Origin: Cycas panzhihuaensis
Lineage: Eukaryota > Cycadophyta
Direction of reading: 5' to 3'
DNA length: 64,000 nucleotides
Assembly: GCA_023213395.1 (NCBI GenBank)
Contig: CM041465.1
Span: 219,239,741 to 219,303,740 of the forward strand
This document shows positions 46,483-59,140 of the stretch, one piece after another. How positions within the stretch are numbered: position 1 is the first letter of the stretch; the number at the start of each line of letters is the position of its first letter. The notes below the pieces were generated by a model. That model searched no databases and had not been told where the DNA came from. It saw only the letters and a list, made by a program, of their open reading frames with translations. The translations under genes and the position numbers were made by a program.

Positions 46483-46516
46483 AATTAAATTGTTATGCTT
46501 TTCATGTCATCCTAAC

Positions 46517-47685
46517 TATTTCCCACCTATTGAGAATGGATCAAGCTTCATCGCACAAGTAAGTTTAGGTATATATTATAACGATTACTCCCTATCATAT
46601 TTTTACAATTATTGTAGTATGTAATGCTTGCATAATTGTTTGATTACTTGGATTACTTGTTGATCCCTTTGCCTGTATATGAAATTGCCTGTGACGACCA
46701 GGAATCCAATCCAATGACATGATTAAGCTCATGTGGTAAGTCCCAATTGGCAATAAGTCCCTCACATGCCGCTGTAGCTTAGTCTGGGTGATTCTCAACT
46801 CATTTTATGCCCTCTTATAGCATCTTGTCCTCTTTCATTGTGCCTTATCTATCACTTAGTCTGCCAAGGATAGCCTACTAAGGTTCCTAGTGAAGAGATG
46901 CCCCTTATTGCTCATTCTGTATGGGATATATTTATGTGTTTTATCGACAATTAACTACCTAGGCTTTGTTTATACCCTGACACCCTTAGTTACCATCATT
47001 TTATTAAGTTCTGGCTCATTCTAATGGGTTTCTCACATGTTCGCACCACTTTATAGCTTGTAAGACAACCCAAAACTAACTTACAGGTCCTTAAGAAGGA
47101 ATGTTAGGCCCTCATTAGTCATTCCCTCCCCTTGTTTCGATGATATTTATTAGCATTTATCAATTTTTATTAATTTCTATAGTTATGTTTCTACCCTGCC
47201 TAGTTTTTTGTCTGCCCTGCTTTGATTGTTATGCCCTATGAACATATTTGTGGTGTCATTTATATATTTGTAGTGTGACTGTTATGAGTTTAAATGCAGG
47301 CAATAACACTCCAAATCACATTTAATGCAATCCTGATATAAGATTTGACCTTAAGACTAGCCCTGATTAGGGCCTAATGGTCCTAAGAGGCCTTTAAAAC
47401 TCAAAAACCAAATTTTGAACTCATTATGGAGGATCAACTTTCACTTTGGAGCTCTCTCTTAAGTAACTTTCTCACTATTCTTGTATTCTAACATAGTCTA
47501 TGCCAAAAAACTAGATTTTAGACAACCAAAGGAAAGGAAAACCAACTCTCAAGAAGTAAGAGGACTTCCCCAAGCTACCAAGGTAGCTAAGGAGACTCTC
47601 CTTTTCATCACTAAGCAAAGTTTTCTCCTCAAAAGGCTTGTTTCTACAACAAAAACTCTCAATTCTCACCAACATTCTCTTCTCT
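46517..47685 (+). repeat. TAT2 5' LTR, left part
   Basis: It begins TATTTCCCACCTATTGAGAA, aligning with TGTTTCCCAGCTATTGGGAA of TAT3 and the TAT1 LTR start, with TG now TA. An AAGTAAGTTTAGGTATA segment follows at the same offset as in TAT1. A TTTAAAA box is near 47392. It is interrupted by LIN2 after 47685. Confidence 0.75.
47670..47685. repeat. LIN2 target-site duplication, left copy (16 bp)
   Basis: CAACATTCTCTTCTCT, repeated without change at 53991-54006. Confidence 0.95.
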
Positions 47686-47697
47686 CTCTTTTTTTTT

Positions 47698-47844
47698 GGT
47701 AAGTTAAAATGAATTAAAGTGGGTTTGACAACAGGATCCCACAACCTAGTACATCAGAAGAGAGGAAAATACCAAGACAAGAGGTACCGTGACATCCCCA
47801 CGGTATAGGCGAAGAAAACAAAAAAGCTGGGATAAGCCCCACGG
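47698..47844 (-). other. LIN2 3' untranslated region
   Basis: It shares the AGGATCCCA(C/T)AACCTAGTACAT segment with the LIN1 3' end (about 19424-19445), so the 3' end recognised by the RT is conserved. Confidence 0.7.
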
Positions 47845-50800
47845 CTAGCTGATACTGATCATATCCTTCTCCACCAGAGCCAACAGATCCCTAGGGAAAT
47901 CATATCTACACACTTGCCCCCTCTTATTTCTAACCCCCCAGTTTGCCAGAAAGTCTACTGCTTTATTTCCATCTCTCAAAGTATGTCTAATATAGACCTC
48001 CGACCAACTCTTAATGAAAACTTTAGCATCATTAATTATAGCCTAAAATTTCTAGTCTGGAAGAGCCGTACCTTTTAATGAGTTTAAAACAACCTCAAAG
48101 TCCCCCTCGATCGCTAGCCTTTGGAAGCCCCCTTCTTGAGCTAAATCGATGGATTTAAGCATAGCATGCATCTCTGCAAAATTATTCGTCTTGGTACCAT
48201 AGTAGTCCGCAAAGGCCCAAATAATGGAGCCTTTACAGTCCCTACATATTCCCCCACCCCCGGCTTCCCCAGGATTACCTTTTGTAGCCCCGTTGAAATT
48301 GATTTTGAACCAAGGCTCCAACGGGGGAATCCATCTAGTGCTCTTAGGTTTAGGAGCAGCTAATTGAGGGTCTATATCCCATTTGAGCATAATCCTATTT
48401 TCAGTCAAAGTTATACGTTTTTCCTTAACATTGCCAACATTTTCTTTTATGTCCGAATAGACTCTGTTGTAAACACCCACCTGGTCCTTTTCTTTTCCTT
48501 GAAAAACCCTGTTATTTCTTTCTTTCTAGATATTCCACACCAGTATCGGGAGCGAACTTTTCCAAATTTGACTGAGAGTATTGCTTTTGAATGGGCTTTG
48601 CCATGCCAGCCACGAGTCAACCGTCTTTTCTGAGAAGATCCAGCACACTTCAAGTTTAATGAACAGCATCCTCTAGATCTCCCTTGTGAAAAAGGGCACT
48701 CCAGTATAATGTGATCAACAGATGCCTCCCCCTTGTAACATAAGACGCATCTATTAGCCAACGAGAAACCTCGACTTTTGAGATTGTCCAAGGTGAGGAT
48801 TTTGTTCATGAGGCAGGTCCACTAGAAGAAGGCTATTTTTGGGATGATGGGTAGCCTCCAAACCCCTTCCAGCATTGGGTTTTCCTTATCCCCTCTTTTT
48901 AAACATAAGTATTGGTAGCCCTTCTACACTGTATACTCCCCTGACGAGCTAGAGGGCCACACCATCAAATCCTGCAATGGAGTTCTAGGGATATAATTTT
49001 TGCTTAAGATCCTATTAATCTTGGAAAAACCCTCTTGCAGGTTGCCTGCCCCTTGGGTATCCTCTAATTTCCTCCAGCTCCTGCTGCCTTCCCTCCTTGT
49101 CCAGTAATCTTTAACCAAGATGCTGTATTGCCTAACACAAGGGCCCATCAGAGGCGCTAGATTAGGGAACTCCTTCAAAGCCTTGTCACAACACCATACA
49201 TCATCCCAAAATCTTATGGAATTGCCATCGCCCAATCTCCATTTTAGGCCATCCCTGATAGCTGCCCAAGCTTTGAGGATGCTCCTCTAAACGGTAGAGC
49301 CAGCAGATGATACACTACTATCCAAAAGGGAGCCTCCCTGGATATATTTACTAGAGAGGATCCTCTCCCAGAGTCTCTCCCCACCTTTGAACAGCCTCCA
49401 CCTGAGTTTTTCTCCAAGGGCGACATTAAAGGGAATAAGCCTACGCAAATTAAGGCTGCCCACCCATTTCAGAGTGCATACTTTGCTCCAACTCACCAGG
49501 TGCATCATGTCTTTACTTTCTAATCCAGACCAAAGGAATCTCTTCTGAATGGACTCAATAGTGTCTGAGATACCCACCGGGACTCTGAATATAGACATCC
49601 AGAATACTGGGATGCTCTGGAGAGTAGAGGCGACAAGCTAGAGCTTTCCAGCTGAACTTAAGAGAGCACCTTTCCAGCCCGCTAGCTTCCTTTGCATTCT
49701 ATCTAAGAGAGGGTTCCACATATCTTTGGACATCTTACTGACAAATAAGGGCAGACCCAAGTAAATTGTGGGAAGCTTCTTTATGTCCATTCCTAAGATT
49801 CTGCTAATCCTGCACTGGGCGTGGCCCGGGGTGTTTATAAAAAAGACATTACTCTTCTTGAGGCTTATCTTCTGGTCCGTGGCCCTCTCAAAGTGGCCCG
49901 GAATGTCTTTAAATCTGGAAGCTTCCCTGACTGAGGCCTTACCAAGAAGGATATTATCATCAACAAATTGATGGTGAACCACATTGTCTACCCCCGACGT
50001 CGATTTAATCCCAGTTAAGGACCCAAGCCTCCTGGTGGCCTCCAGTGTTCTGCCCAGCAGCTCAACCAATGTAATGAATAAGAAGGGGGAGAGGGGATCC
50101 CCTTGCCTCAATCCTTTGAATCCAGGGAAGAACCTGGAGGAAGAGCCATTAATAATGATGGAGAATTGCGGATTCCCAATGCACAGTTTAATCCAGTTTC
50201 GCCAGGGTTCCCCAAAACCAAAAGCCTCTAGCGATCGGCGAGCAATCCCGTGAAACCACAAAGGCTTTCGTGAGATCGATCTTGATAAGCATAGTTGGCT
50301 CCTTTCTTTCGGCAGCAGAGTGAATTGTTTCATGGACAACAATGTAGCCATCGTAAATCGTCACACTGCCAAGGAACCCGTCCTGGTTATGAGAGATAAT
50401 ATTTGGCATGATGCTCTTAAGTCTGTTGACCAGAACCTTGGTTAAAATCTTGTATTTAATATTGCAAAGACTAATGGGGCAGAACTCTTCCATCCTTTTC
50501 GCTCCTTCTTTCTTAGGAATGAGGGCAAGGAATGTGGTCTGCCATTCCTGCAACATTTTTTTATTTGTGTAAAATTCCTGCAAAGCATCCATTAGATCTC
50601 CTTTAATAATATCCCAATATTCTTGGAAGAAGCCTGGAGGGAATCCATCCGGACTGGGAGCTTTATCTTTCTTCATGCTAAAGAGGGCCTTCCTGACTTC
50701 TTCCAGAGTGAGCAGGCGGTCACCGCTCATTTTGAGTTTCAGTCACCAGCCTAGGGATGTTATTCAAAAAATCTTTTCTACTATCCATATCCCCATCCTG

Positions 50801-52057
50801 GGGTTCAGTGAAAAGCACCTTAAAGTAATCGGTAGCCAACTCCTTCATACCCTCCAGGGAACTAACGAACGATTTGTCCTCCTTTTGGAGGCAGGAGATT
50901 TTGTTGCTAGCTCTATGTTTGACAGTAGTCATGTGGAAGAATTTTGTGTTCCTGTCCCCTTCCGCCAACCAAAGAGCCCTGGATTTTTGCCTCCAGAGAA
51001 TTTCTTCTCTAATGAGGATCTCGTCCAACTTCTCTACCAGCTCCTTTTCTGTCTTATCTGTCTCTGAGGATCTACCAGAGTGCTCAACCCTATCCTCTAT
51101 AGCTTTCAGTTCGCTGATGGTTTTATCCTTCTGTTCATGAATGTTTTGGAAGACCTCCTTATTCCAAGCTTTGATCTGTCTTTTGATCCAATCAAGCTTC
51201 TTCGAAAATCTGTACATAGCGTGACCTTTGATTTGGATCTGCCACCATTCCTCGATCCTGAGCCTAAGATCGGGGTGACGCATCCACATTAGCTCAAACC
51301 TAAAGGGGGACCCAGAGAACTTACCTGGGGCTGAAAACTAGAGCAAAAGAGGGGAGTGGTCAGAGCTAATCCTCGATAGCGTCTCAAGGGCGAAATCACT
51401 AAAATAACTCAGCCAGTCGAAATTGGCTAGCACTCTGTCCAATTTAATTTGAATTAGATCATTCCCCAGTCGCTTGTTTGACCAGGTAAAAGAAGCCCCT
51501 CTGAGCTTAATGTCCTCTAGACCTCCTTGATGGAGGAAGCCACTAAAGTCTCCCATACTGGAAGTCCATCCACCAGTGCCACCTCTTTTATCCCCTGAGG
51601 TCAGCGCCGAATTGAAATCCCTTGCCAACATCCAAGGTAGTTGGCAATCTCGATGGGCCTCCAACAGTCTATCCCAGAGCTTCTTTCTGGCCTCTTGATT
51701 GTTTAGAGCATAAACATTTGTGGCTATCCACGCGGTGTTGTTACTTTTATTTATTAGCTGAATCGATAAAAAGGATCCCTCCGCCAGGAAGAGTTCTCCC
51801 GACCAAGACGACGGATCCCAGAGCACCATTAAGCCCCCCACACCTTGGGCATAGTCTATCTCGATGCTATCAGCGGTCTTCCAAATTTTATTTTTGACCC
51901 TTTGGCCATTCTCCTTGTTCATTTTAGTTTCCTCTAAAAATATTAGGTCCGGAGCATATTTGTTTCGCATATCCTTTAAAATCCTCTGCTTCGAGGGGGC
52001 ATTTAGGCCCCTGATGTTCCAGGATATTAGTTTCATCTCTTTTTCCTTTACTTCCAT
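47845..52057 (-). pseudogene. LIN2 ORF2: endonuclease, reverse transcriptase, RNase H
   Basis: It starts at 52057 (MKLISWNIRG 21 bases in) and ends with TAG at 47847-47845, about 1400 codons. The APE-type endonuclease has LEETK near 51945, ARDFN near 51625 (family GDFN) and SDHSPLLL near 51350. RT has APSPDGFPPGFF near 50670, LIPKKEG near 50530, QNQDGF near 50390, GLRQGDPLSPFLF near 50115 and FVDD near 49975. A zf-RVT-like C-x2-C...H...C region (RCVLCYKGEASVDHIILEC) lies at 48746-48690. RNase H is at 48310-47870 with NFNGA, so the first catalytic Asp is Asn. Frameshifts lie near 50720 and 50260, with stops at 51338, 49638, 49287, 48924 and 48447. Confidence 0.94.
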
Positions 52058-52059
52058 AC

Positions 52060-53440
52060 TTCAGCGGGCTCTCCTTTTGGAGGCTCTTTGCCTGTTGTGC
52101 TAGATCTAAGGGTAGGCCCCTCTAAGAAAGCATCCTTTAGGGTTTTCTGGCTACCTTGATCAACTTAGTAGTCGTTTCTTTCTCTCTTAGGAGCTTCAGG
52201 GGCGGCCTCCCAACTTTCTTCTCAGTACCCACATCTGGCTGCTTCTTCTAAGTCAAAACCAGATGTGGAGTTGGAGCTGGGACAGACTCCCCTAGGACCT
52301 CCATCGTGGGCGCCAACTCCTCTACCCCTACCAACTGCCTCTCTGGGTCACCAGGAGCAACAATAATCTCTACAGAGGGGGATAAACCAGGCCTACCCGC
52401 ATCTAGCTTATCACTCCCCCTAGATGCATCATAGTGGATAGGATAAGTCTTGGTGGAAGTCTCGGAGGGGAAGGAGACCCCTGTGCATAATTCATCAATC
52501 TGGCTACCCAGGGCCAAGGAAGCGGAGCAATTAGCTCTCCTTCCTCTAGTAGCGTGTCCTCTTCATTTGGGTCAAAGCCCAGGTTCCCACAGGGGATCCC
52601 AGCTTCCTCCATGAGTCCTGCAAGTTTTTGATCCACCGCTTGGACCTCTTCCTTCTTATCCTAAAGATTTAGTTCTGGGGGTCCCTTGTTATCTGGTGGG
52701 GCCTGAATCCCTAGACATTTTTGGGGTAGGTGCCCTAGTAATCTGCAAGTGGAGCATCTAATATGGTCCATTTCATAAATCAGCGGTTGCACCCAGCTAC
52801 CATCTGGCAAATCCATCCAGATTTCGTCTAGAAGGGGTTTGTCAAGTCGAGTTAAGGTACAGATCCTAGCGTTAATGAGCCTACTCTTGTTCTTCATAGC
52901 AGAATCCACAGCTAAAAGAGGGCCCACTACCTTCGCTATACCTTTGAATACTTCTGGGTTCCAGTGATGCAATGGGAGACCCAGGAGTTGAATCCATAAG
53001 GGAGCTTGTTTAATCTTGGGGGTAGAAGGATCAAAGTCCCTGTGCCACTTCTCGAGGGACAAAGCTTTCCTGCCAAACATCCAAGGCACCCTAAGCAGGA
53101 TGTTAGACATATCTTCATATGAGGAGAATTTAAATAGCACACAACCCTTAGGCATGGCTATTGTTTCCACACAACCCATCGTTTTCCATTTGGATCTCGT
53201 CCAACTTCTGATAGACTCAAGACCCGGTCTAGGTCCCGAGAATCTACCAACCAAGCAGTTCTCCTAGAATTTTTTAGTTCTTTCCACAAGGGCTAAAGGG
53301 ATTTTTAGTTTAACTTTGTTGTCAATAACCATCGGCATTAGATCGAAGGTTTCCTCTTCGTTTGATTTCAAGGCATCCTGGTATGATTTCCCCGGGGACG
53401 GAATAGGGGTCTGAGTCTGGTTTTGCAAGATATGATCCAT
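52060..53440 (-). pseudogene. LIN2 ORF1 with CCHC zinc knuckle
   Basis: The likely start is ATG at 53440-53438 (MDHILQNQTQ). One frame runs to about 52500 with only two stops (53264 and 52661), then a frameshift into an open piece 52517-52248 (Pro/Glu/Thr-rich). A conserved DUF4283-like N-terminal region includes GRKALSLEKWHRDFDPS near 53050-53000, followed by a CSTCRLLGHLPQKC knuckle at about 52757-52716. The protein binds LINE RNA and carries it to the nucleus in this family. It aligns with the two LIN1 ORF1 parts. Confidence 0.9.
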
Positions 53441-53990
53441 TTCATTAATAAATATCAAAGGATAGCAATGAAATGCCAAGCAAAATAATGTGAGCATACC
53501 ATGGCTAAAGCCTGATGTGCTTCCCACTTTGTATCCAAGATCTTAATCTCAGGCGAGGCGCCACTGGCTAGAAGCTCCACAAAAGAAGTACTTCCACCAC
53601 GCCGATCTTGGCGCCCTTTCCTCACAGCTTTTTCCAAAGATCTGGCTGCCCAAAAGTAGTGAGCAGCACCCAACCCGATTCTCCTCCCAGCTGCCACAAG
53701 AACACCCCACAGACGGACCAAAAGGAGTCACCAAAGAAAGCTCAAAGAGCATAGGCAGGGGCGCCCTGGTCTACAACCCCATTCCAGCAATATCCGTCTG
53801 TTTTCCTTCAGTATTTGCTCTGAAAAGAACACAAAAGTCTTACACAAGGGCCTAGCTACCCAGCCCCGTCTGCACAGAGGATGCCATTGCGCCCCGGTCG
53901 ACGCAAAACCTCCCGCCACTGCCACTCCAAACCCTAGACGCCGCCTCTGCAAATCGCCTTCAAGCTGTCAACTAGTAATGGTAATTTAAT
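53441..53990 (-). promoter_or_regulatory. LIN2 5' leader and probable internal promoter region
   Basis: GC-rich with several CpG sites; the first 60 bases on the minus strand contain GGCGGCGTCTAGGGTTTGG, a type seen in plant promoters and 5' leaders. No ORF here is supported, although short ATG-started frames exist at 53721-53455 and 53952-53728. LINE promoters lie inside the 5' leader; the promoter role is inferred. Confidence 0.5.
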
Positions 53991-54006
53991 CAACATTCTC
54001 TTCTCT
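53991..54006. repeat. LIN2 target-site duplication, right copy (16 bp)
   Basis: Perfect match to 47670-47685. TAT2 LTR sequence resumes. Confidence 0.95.
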
Positions 54007-55876
54007 TAATGGGTAAGCCCATTTTGGTTTAATTTCACTGACAAGTGTCATTAGTTTATTTGTTTCTTTCACCATTTGTTGTATGTTTTATTGGTTTCTT
54101 GATTCAAAAGCCAAATTGCATAAACATTTGGTAGTTTTCCTTGTATAAGCTTTGGAGGAAGCACCTCCATTTAACAACGAACCCTTTGTTTCACCATCCA
54201 AACCACTAATTCATGATAGGTGGAGAGATTGACCAACTAAGGGAGATTGTAGGAAGGATATTAGGCCCGAGTTTCAACTTCGAAGGCCTCCTTCCACTTA
54301 GGTAATCCCCTCCCTGAAGCCATAAAGTATTCTACCACATAATACCTTTACTAGTGCAACATTTTGGTTGTGAAACTTACAACATATCATTGGGATTCCA
54401 CATTCTACCTCAATCTGTTGCACCCAACATCTACCTAAATGTATGACACCTTTAATCATTTGGGAGATATTCACCTTATAGAGGAGCTCTACCATCCCAA
54501 GGAAACCCCCTCCTCTTTCTTTCCCATTTCTTTCTTAATGTTTATATGGTGAGATTATGAGCAAAAATAATATTTGATTTTTGTTTCTTTGTCATAAACT
54601 TAATACAAATATATTAACAACACTTTTATTTGGTAAGAACCACACACACACGCGCGCGTGCACACACACACACACATATATATATATATAATTTTCTTAT
54701 GAAAAGGTTCCCTTGCCCTCATTGTATAGGTGGAGGGCCACTTTACAAGCAAGCTAACATTCTACAAAAGTTAACACTATTTCATGCTAAAGCACCTTCA
54801 TTTTATTTACTTCCATTTCATTGTCTTTCTTTCTTCTCATTCTTATACTTATTATGTAGAATTTGTGGAAGGTAAGGAAACCCCTCCTCTTCTTCAACTA
54901 CTCTTGCAATGACAAAGGAAGAGAAGTCATCGACAAAGGAGAAGCACGAGGAAGAGTTGTGCTTCATCACTGGCCATCATAAAACCAGGTGCACTCCACT
55001 AAAACCTGCTCTCTCCTTGCCCTTTTCCCCCTCTTTCCCAAAAGATAATATATACAGAAGAAATATTTATTTCTTCTATTTATGCATTCGTATTGTATGT
55101 GAAAGGAAATCAAAAGTATATTAGAAATTTTTTTCTTGCATAGATAAGAAACATAGTTGCATCTTGTTTTCTCTTTGTTATATTGAAGAAAAGTTTAATT
55201 AAAAAGGGTTAGTTGCAACATTCTCTTATTATTTCTTTCTTATAGCCAAAACCCAACCCCTAGATAAAAAATAAAGGAGAGTGAAAGAGAGAGGTAGTGA
55301 GTTGTATGTTTGTTGTGTATTCATTTTATTTTATGAACTTTACAATCATTGCACCATAAAATAAAACTGCATTGTAACAAAACCATAAGCTTAAACATCA
55401 TCCCCTTCCTTCTTGCAACACAAGAAGAATATTGAACTAAAACACAAACAGATAGTGGCAACATTCCCTCCTTCTTTCAAGACTTACATTGAAACCTGAA
55501 GCCCTCAAAGGTAACCCTTTAGACATTAAATAAGCTACCTCACCTCATTTCTTGCTTTGTCTCCTTTTCTGAAAGGAGCCTTTTACTCTTCTATTTCCCT
55601 TTACGAAGGGAAATCTCTTACTTCCTCTCTTCCTTCCAAGGATAGGAGATCTTCATCCAGGCTACTTGGTATCCCAAGGATGCCACACTTTTCATTCTTT
55701 TCCATCATTTCCATGCCCTCATAGTAGAAAGAGGCTACACATCATTGTGTTCCTTGAATCCTACGTTATGATGCATGAATGCCCTTTGAGGGTGACCTTG
55801 ACCTACCTTACACCTTTATACCTTTGTGTTTAGTCAAAGTATAGTAGTTCCTTGTACCCCCATAGGTGCAATTCCA
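54007..55876 (+). repeat. TAT2 5' LTR, right part
   Basis: It aligns with the 3' two thirds of the TAT1 LTR. For example, TTTATTTACTT near 54808 and GGAAGGTAAGGAAACCCC at 54868-54885 correspond to 3260 and 3352 in TAT1. It ends GTGCAATTCCA at 55876, matching the TAT1 LTR end, after which both elements share a GACCAT(A/G)CTGGGGA segment. Confidence 0.76.
54641..54690. repeat. (CA)n(CG)n(CA)n(TA)n compound microsatellite
   Basis: CA run, then CGCGCGCG, then CA and TA runs inside the TAT2 LTR. The alternating purine-pyrimidine sequence could form Z-DNA (inference). Confidence 0.9.
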
Positions 55877-56062
55877 CTCATGACCATGCTGGGGAATGTT
55901 AGTTAGGAAACCTAAGCATCCCTTCAATTTTTAAGTGTAGCTTCCTTCTACCTATCATTCTTGAAGTGTGTTAAGTAACCTCAATGTATTGCTTTAAGTT
56001 ATCTTCTTCTTCTTCCAGTCTCTTGGGCATGGTTTGAATGTGATGTTTCTCTTGTTGCTTAT

Positions 56063-58420
56063 GTGGCCTTTCTCCCATGGAAGAAGAACCCCTCTACTCC
56101 TCTATCGCTTCATCTAATTTTAAATCGGCAATGGAGGGATATCCATCAGACTAAGCATATCATTTTTATGCCCCTGACACTCACCAATAAACTTCATACC
56201 CTCTTCAAGATCCTGCCCAAGAGTGTGAGTATCCTATCTATTATCTGAATGATAAAAAACACCCAAGTTTCTATCCTTATCCTATGCACAACATAGGAGC
56301 CTCCTATCTTATGGATTACTCTCATCCTAGTAAGAGAATCCATGAGGAGTATCCTTTGAGTTCCACTCAGCACAAGGAGTTGTCTACCTCATATGAGCAG
56401 GCTAAAACTCCTTCTGTAAATGTAGTAGAAGCATTGTAGTAATGTTTTGAAGCCACGATTGCCTAACCACCCCAAAGTGGTTAAAGGGCCTTCTTCCATA
56501 TTCACACCCTTTGCTTCATCTCAACCTCTTCCTTCATCAATGGTAGGACCTCCTCCTATAGTCTCCCCATCTATGGGTGCTCCCTTTGCTTAAGGGGCAT
56601 CCCAAGGCATGTTAATCTCCCAAATTAGGTTAAGAATACCCCTCCCAAGCAAAGTAACCATGCCACAGCCTACCGTGGTGCATACCCCTTTTACTTGACG
56701 AAGAGTGCCCTCACATTCCCATTCTTCAGGTCACGGAGGACTTGTCCCTGTGCGTCTTCATCCATGACTTATGGACCTATCCCTCTACATACCCCTAGGG
56801 TATACATCTTAGCCTTGGGGGCACAAAGGGCCTAACCCTCTTCCTATCTACGGGGTGGATCCCTACTAGATGGGGACCATATGCGTAGAACCTCATTCCT
56901 TATCCTATATTATCATCTATGTGTATGGCATCGTATACAGTCCCTTTACAAGGGGGATCTATTCCCCCTCATATCCCCTATTCTCATGTGCCACCCTAGT
57001 AGGGGGCATATCCTTAAGGTGGGATGAGACCTCCTCACCCACCTTCTTCTCATCTAACCTAACCACAAATGGTGACGACCACCTCTCACCAATTAAGTGG
57101 GGATCCTTATCCTTCATATACCCAACCTCCTTATGGTTGAGTTAGGTATCTGTATCCACCTCCTCTCTTACCTTAAGTTAAACCTTTAGCTCAACTAGGG
57201 TCTTGCCCCTTCATTGATTATAGGTCAGTTCTACTTTTAATTGAGGCCCTCATGACCAACTTTCCACCTCATCCTCCTAAAGTTCCAAAATTTAATGGCA
57301 TCTTATCACAAAACCCAATCGAGAATATCAGGGGCTTTGCCATGGCATATATCAATTATTAAGCTTGTGATTATATTTTAATAAAGATCTTCCTTATGTC
57401 CTTATAGGGAGACACCCTTAAATGGTTTTATCATCTCCCTACTCATTATATTCATACTTTTCAACAATAGGTAGATGGGTTCGTCAACTACTTTGACTTA
57501 GACCGCCCATTTGAGAGTGGGGTCAAGGCCCTACATTCCCTTAACTATGGTCATGATGAACTCAATCATGCTTTTTTAGGCACTTTCATCACCTACTTTA
57601 TTCCTCCAAGGCCACATTGCTTGAGGAATTGAACTTGGATATTTTCCTAAACACCCTTCATCCTGAAGTCCATGTCGAAATCCTTAAGATGGGGGCAACG
57701 ACATATGATTCAACCATAGCAAAATGCCTGGCATTGGAGGCTATTGAGATCTAATCCACTCTCAAGAATCCCCTTAATCAATCACAACAACATGAGGCCA
57801 CCCCTCTATTGCATGATCAAAGACCCCAACAACCCCCAAGGCCTTCCACCAATACGACCAATAGGACCTTAGACCCCTTAACTTCCACCATATATTCTTT
57901 TGAACGTATGATGAAGGAGCTAAAGATTCAGCCCTCCCAACCTTATTTTGAGTCACATAGACCAATCCACCAAGCCTCTTAAACCTTGCCACCTAAAGGT
58001 GGGAATATCCAGACTTCCTAGGGAAGGAAGGTAAGACGTCCTCCTGAGAAGGAATGGTGTTCCATCTATGGAGAATGCCTCCATGAGGATTCTTAATATT
58101 GGATGCAGCACCCCAAGCTCACCCCACAATGTGGTGCCTCTCTCAAGAGGGCTTCTAAGCCCAATCTAGACCAACCCATCTATAGAGATCCTTCCTTGAT
58201 CATGGGGAATGTGATTAGTCTACCAAGAATACGAGGGCAAGAAATAAGGGATGATCCCCTAACCTGCCTCTTGACCAAGTGAAGGGAAAAGGGACAAGGG
58301 AACCATCCTCCATCCCAAGCCCTTGTTCTCAACCCCCCTCATCCTCTCAACCCAAAAATAAATGGAAGAGAGTAATTCAAATACTTAAGACAACTCCCTT
58401 ATATCCTGTTACAAGCTCTC
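56063..58420 (+). pseudogene. TAT2 gag, broken
   Basis: The start ATG at 56063 gives MAFLPW, paralleling TAT1. EGYPSD follows (about 56136), then the gag core from about 57216 (DYRSV) with GDTLKWFYHLP near 57410 and NYFDLDRPFESG near 57490, then RTLDPLTSTIYSFERMMKEL at about 57865-57925. A zinc-motif remnant WCSIYGECLHEDS is near 58048. It is one or two frames off in places, with many stops. Same role as TAT1 gag. Confidence 0.8.
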
Positions 58421-58539
58421 AAGAAGCTAAGGAGGTTGTTGAAGCCTCTACCTCCTAACAAAATTCTCTCGTAGGTAATCTACCCATAGAAATCCTTGTA
58501 GTCTCCAAGACTATTCCTGTCCATCTAAGACGCTATGAT

Positions 58540-59140
58540 TTTCAAAGGGTACTTTCCCAATCTACTATGAAAGAGAAGATCTTTTCGATTATTAAAGAGC
58601 TTCATACCATTGCTGGAGGCATGTCTATGATGGACATCTTGTGAAGTTACCCTAAGTAACAAAACCTCCTCCTTGAGGTTTTAGGTCAAAAGGACGCCCT
58701 CATTCATTTAGTAGGCACCACATTGAAGGGGTACCCCTTATCACTTTTGACCCTAGAGACCTCCCTCCTGGTAGTGAAAAGGAATGTCAATGGCACTACC
58801 CTTTCACCATCACTATAAACACCCCTGATTTCACTCTAATAAGGATTGTTATAGATAATGGTTCCTTAGTTAATACCATGTCAGTTTGCATGGTAGAGGA
58901 GCTAGGGATAAGAGCCCTTAATCCATCCTATAGAGGTGCCAAGGCTATGACAACAATGAGAAGGCCCCCTTGGGAATGGTGTCAATTCTCCTTACCCTAG
59001 AGGATAAGATCATCTAAATGGATATTATAGTTCTTAACATAGATATCAACTACAACCTATTATTAGGACATATGTGGCTTGACTAAAAGGGGGTCATTTA
59101 CTCTTTCCAATAGGGGCAACTCAAATTCATCCATGAAAGG
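58540..59140 (+). pseudogene. TAT2 protease
   Basis: TIAGGMSMMDIL-like lead-in (about 58610-58640), active site VIDNGSLVNTMS near 58848-58885, and NYNLLLGHMWLD near 59045-59085. Frameshifts near 58930 and stops. It aligns with the TAT1 protease at 6900-7400. Confidence 0.8.

Larger units (their letters stand above)
44109..46500 (-). mobile_element. GYP4: decayed Ty3/gypsy fragment (gag, protease, start of RT)
   Basis: Minus strand, cut at 44109 inside RT and at about 46500 by TAT2. No LTR is visible. Gag, knuckle, protease and RT come in normal gypsy order. It is among the most decayed pieces in the window. Confidence 0.78.
47686..53990 (-). mobile_element. LIN2: nearly full-length L1-type LINE
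   Basis: 6.3 kb on the minus strand, with poly(A) (nine T at 47689-47697 on the plus strand), ORF2, ORF1 and a GC-rich 5' leader, flanked by a perfect 16-bp duplication. Only a handful of stops and frameshifts are seen. It is the best preserved LINE here and belongs to the same family and orientation as LIN1. Confidence 0.95.
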
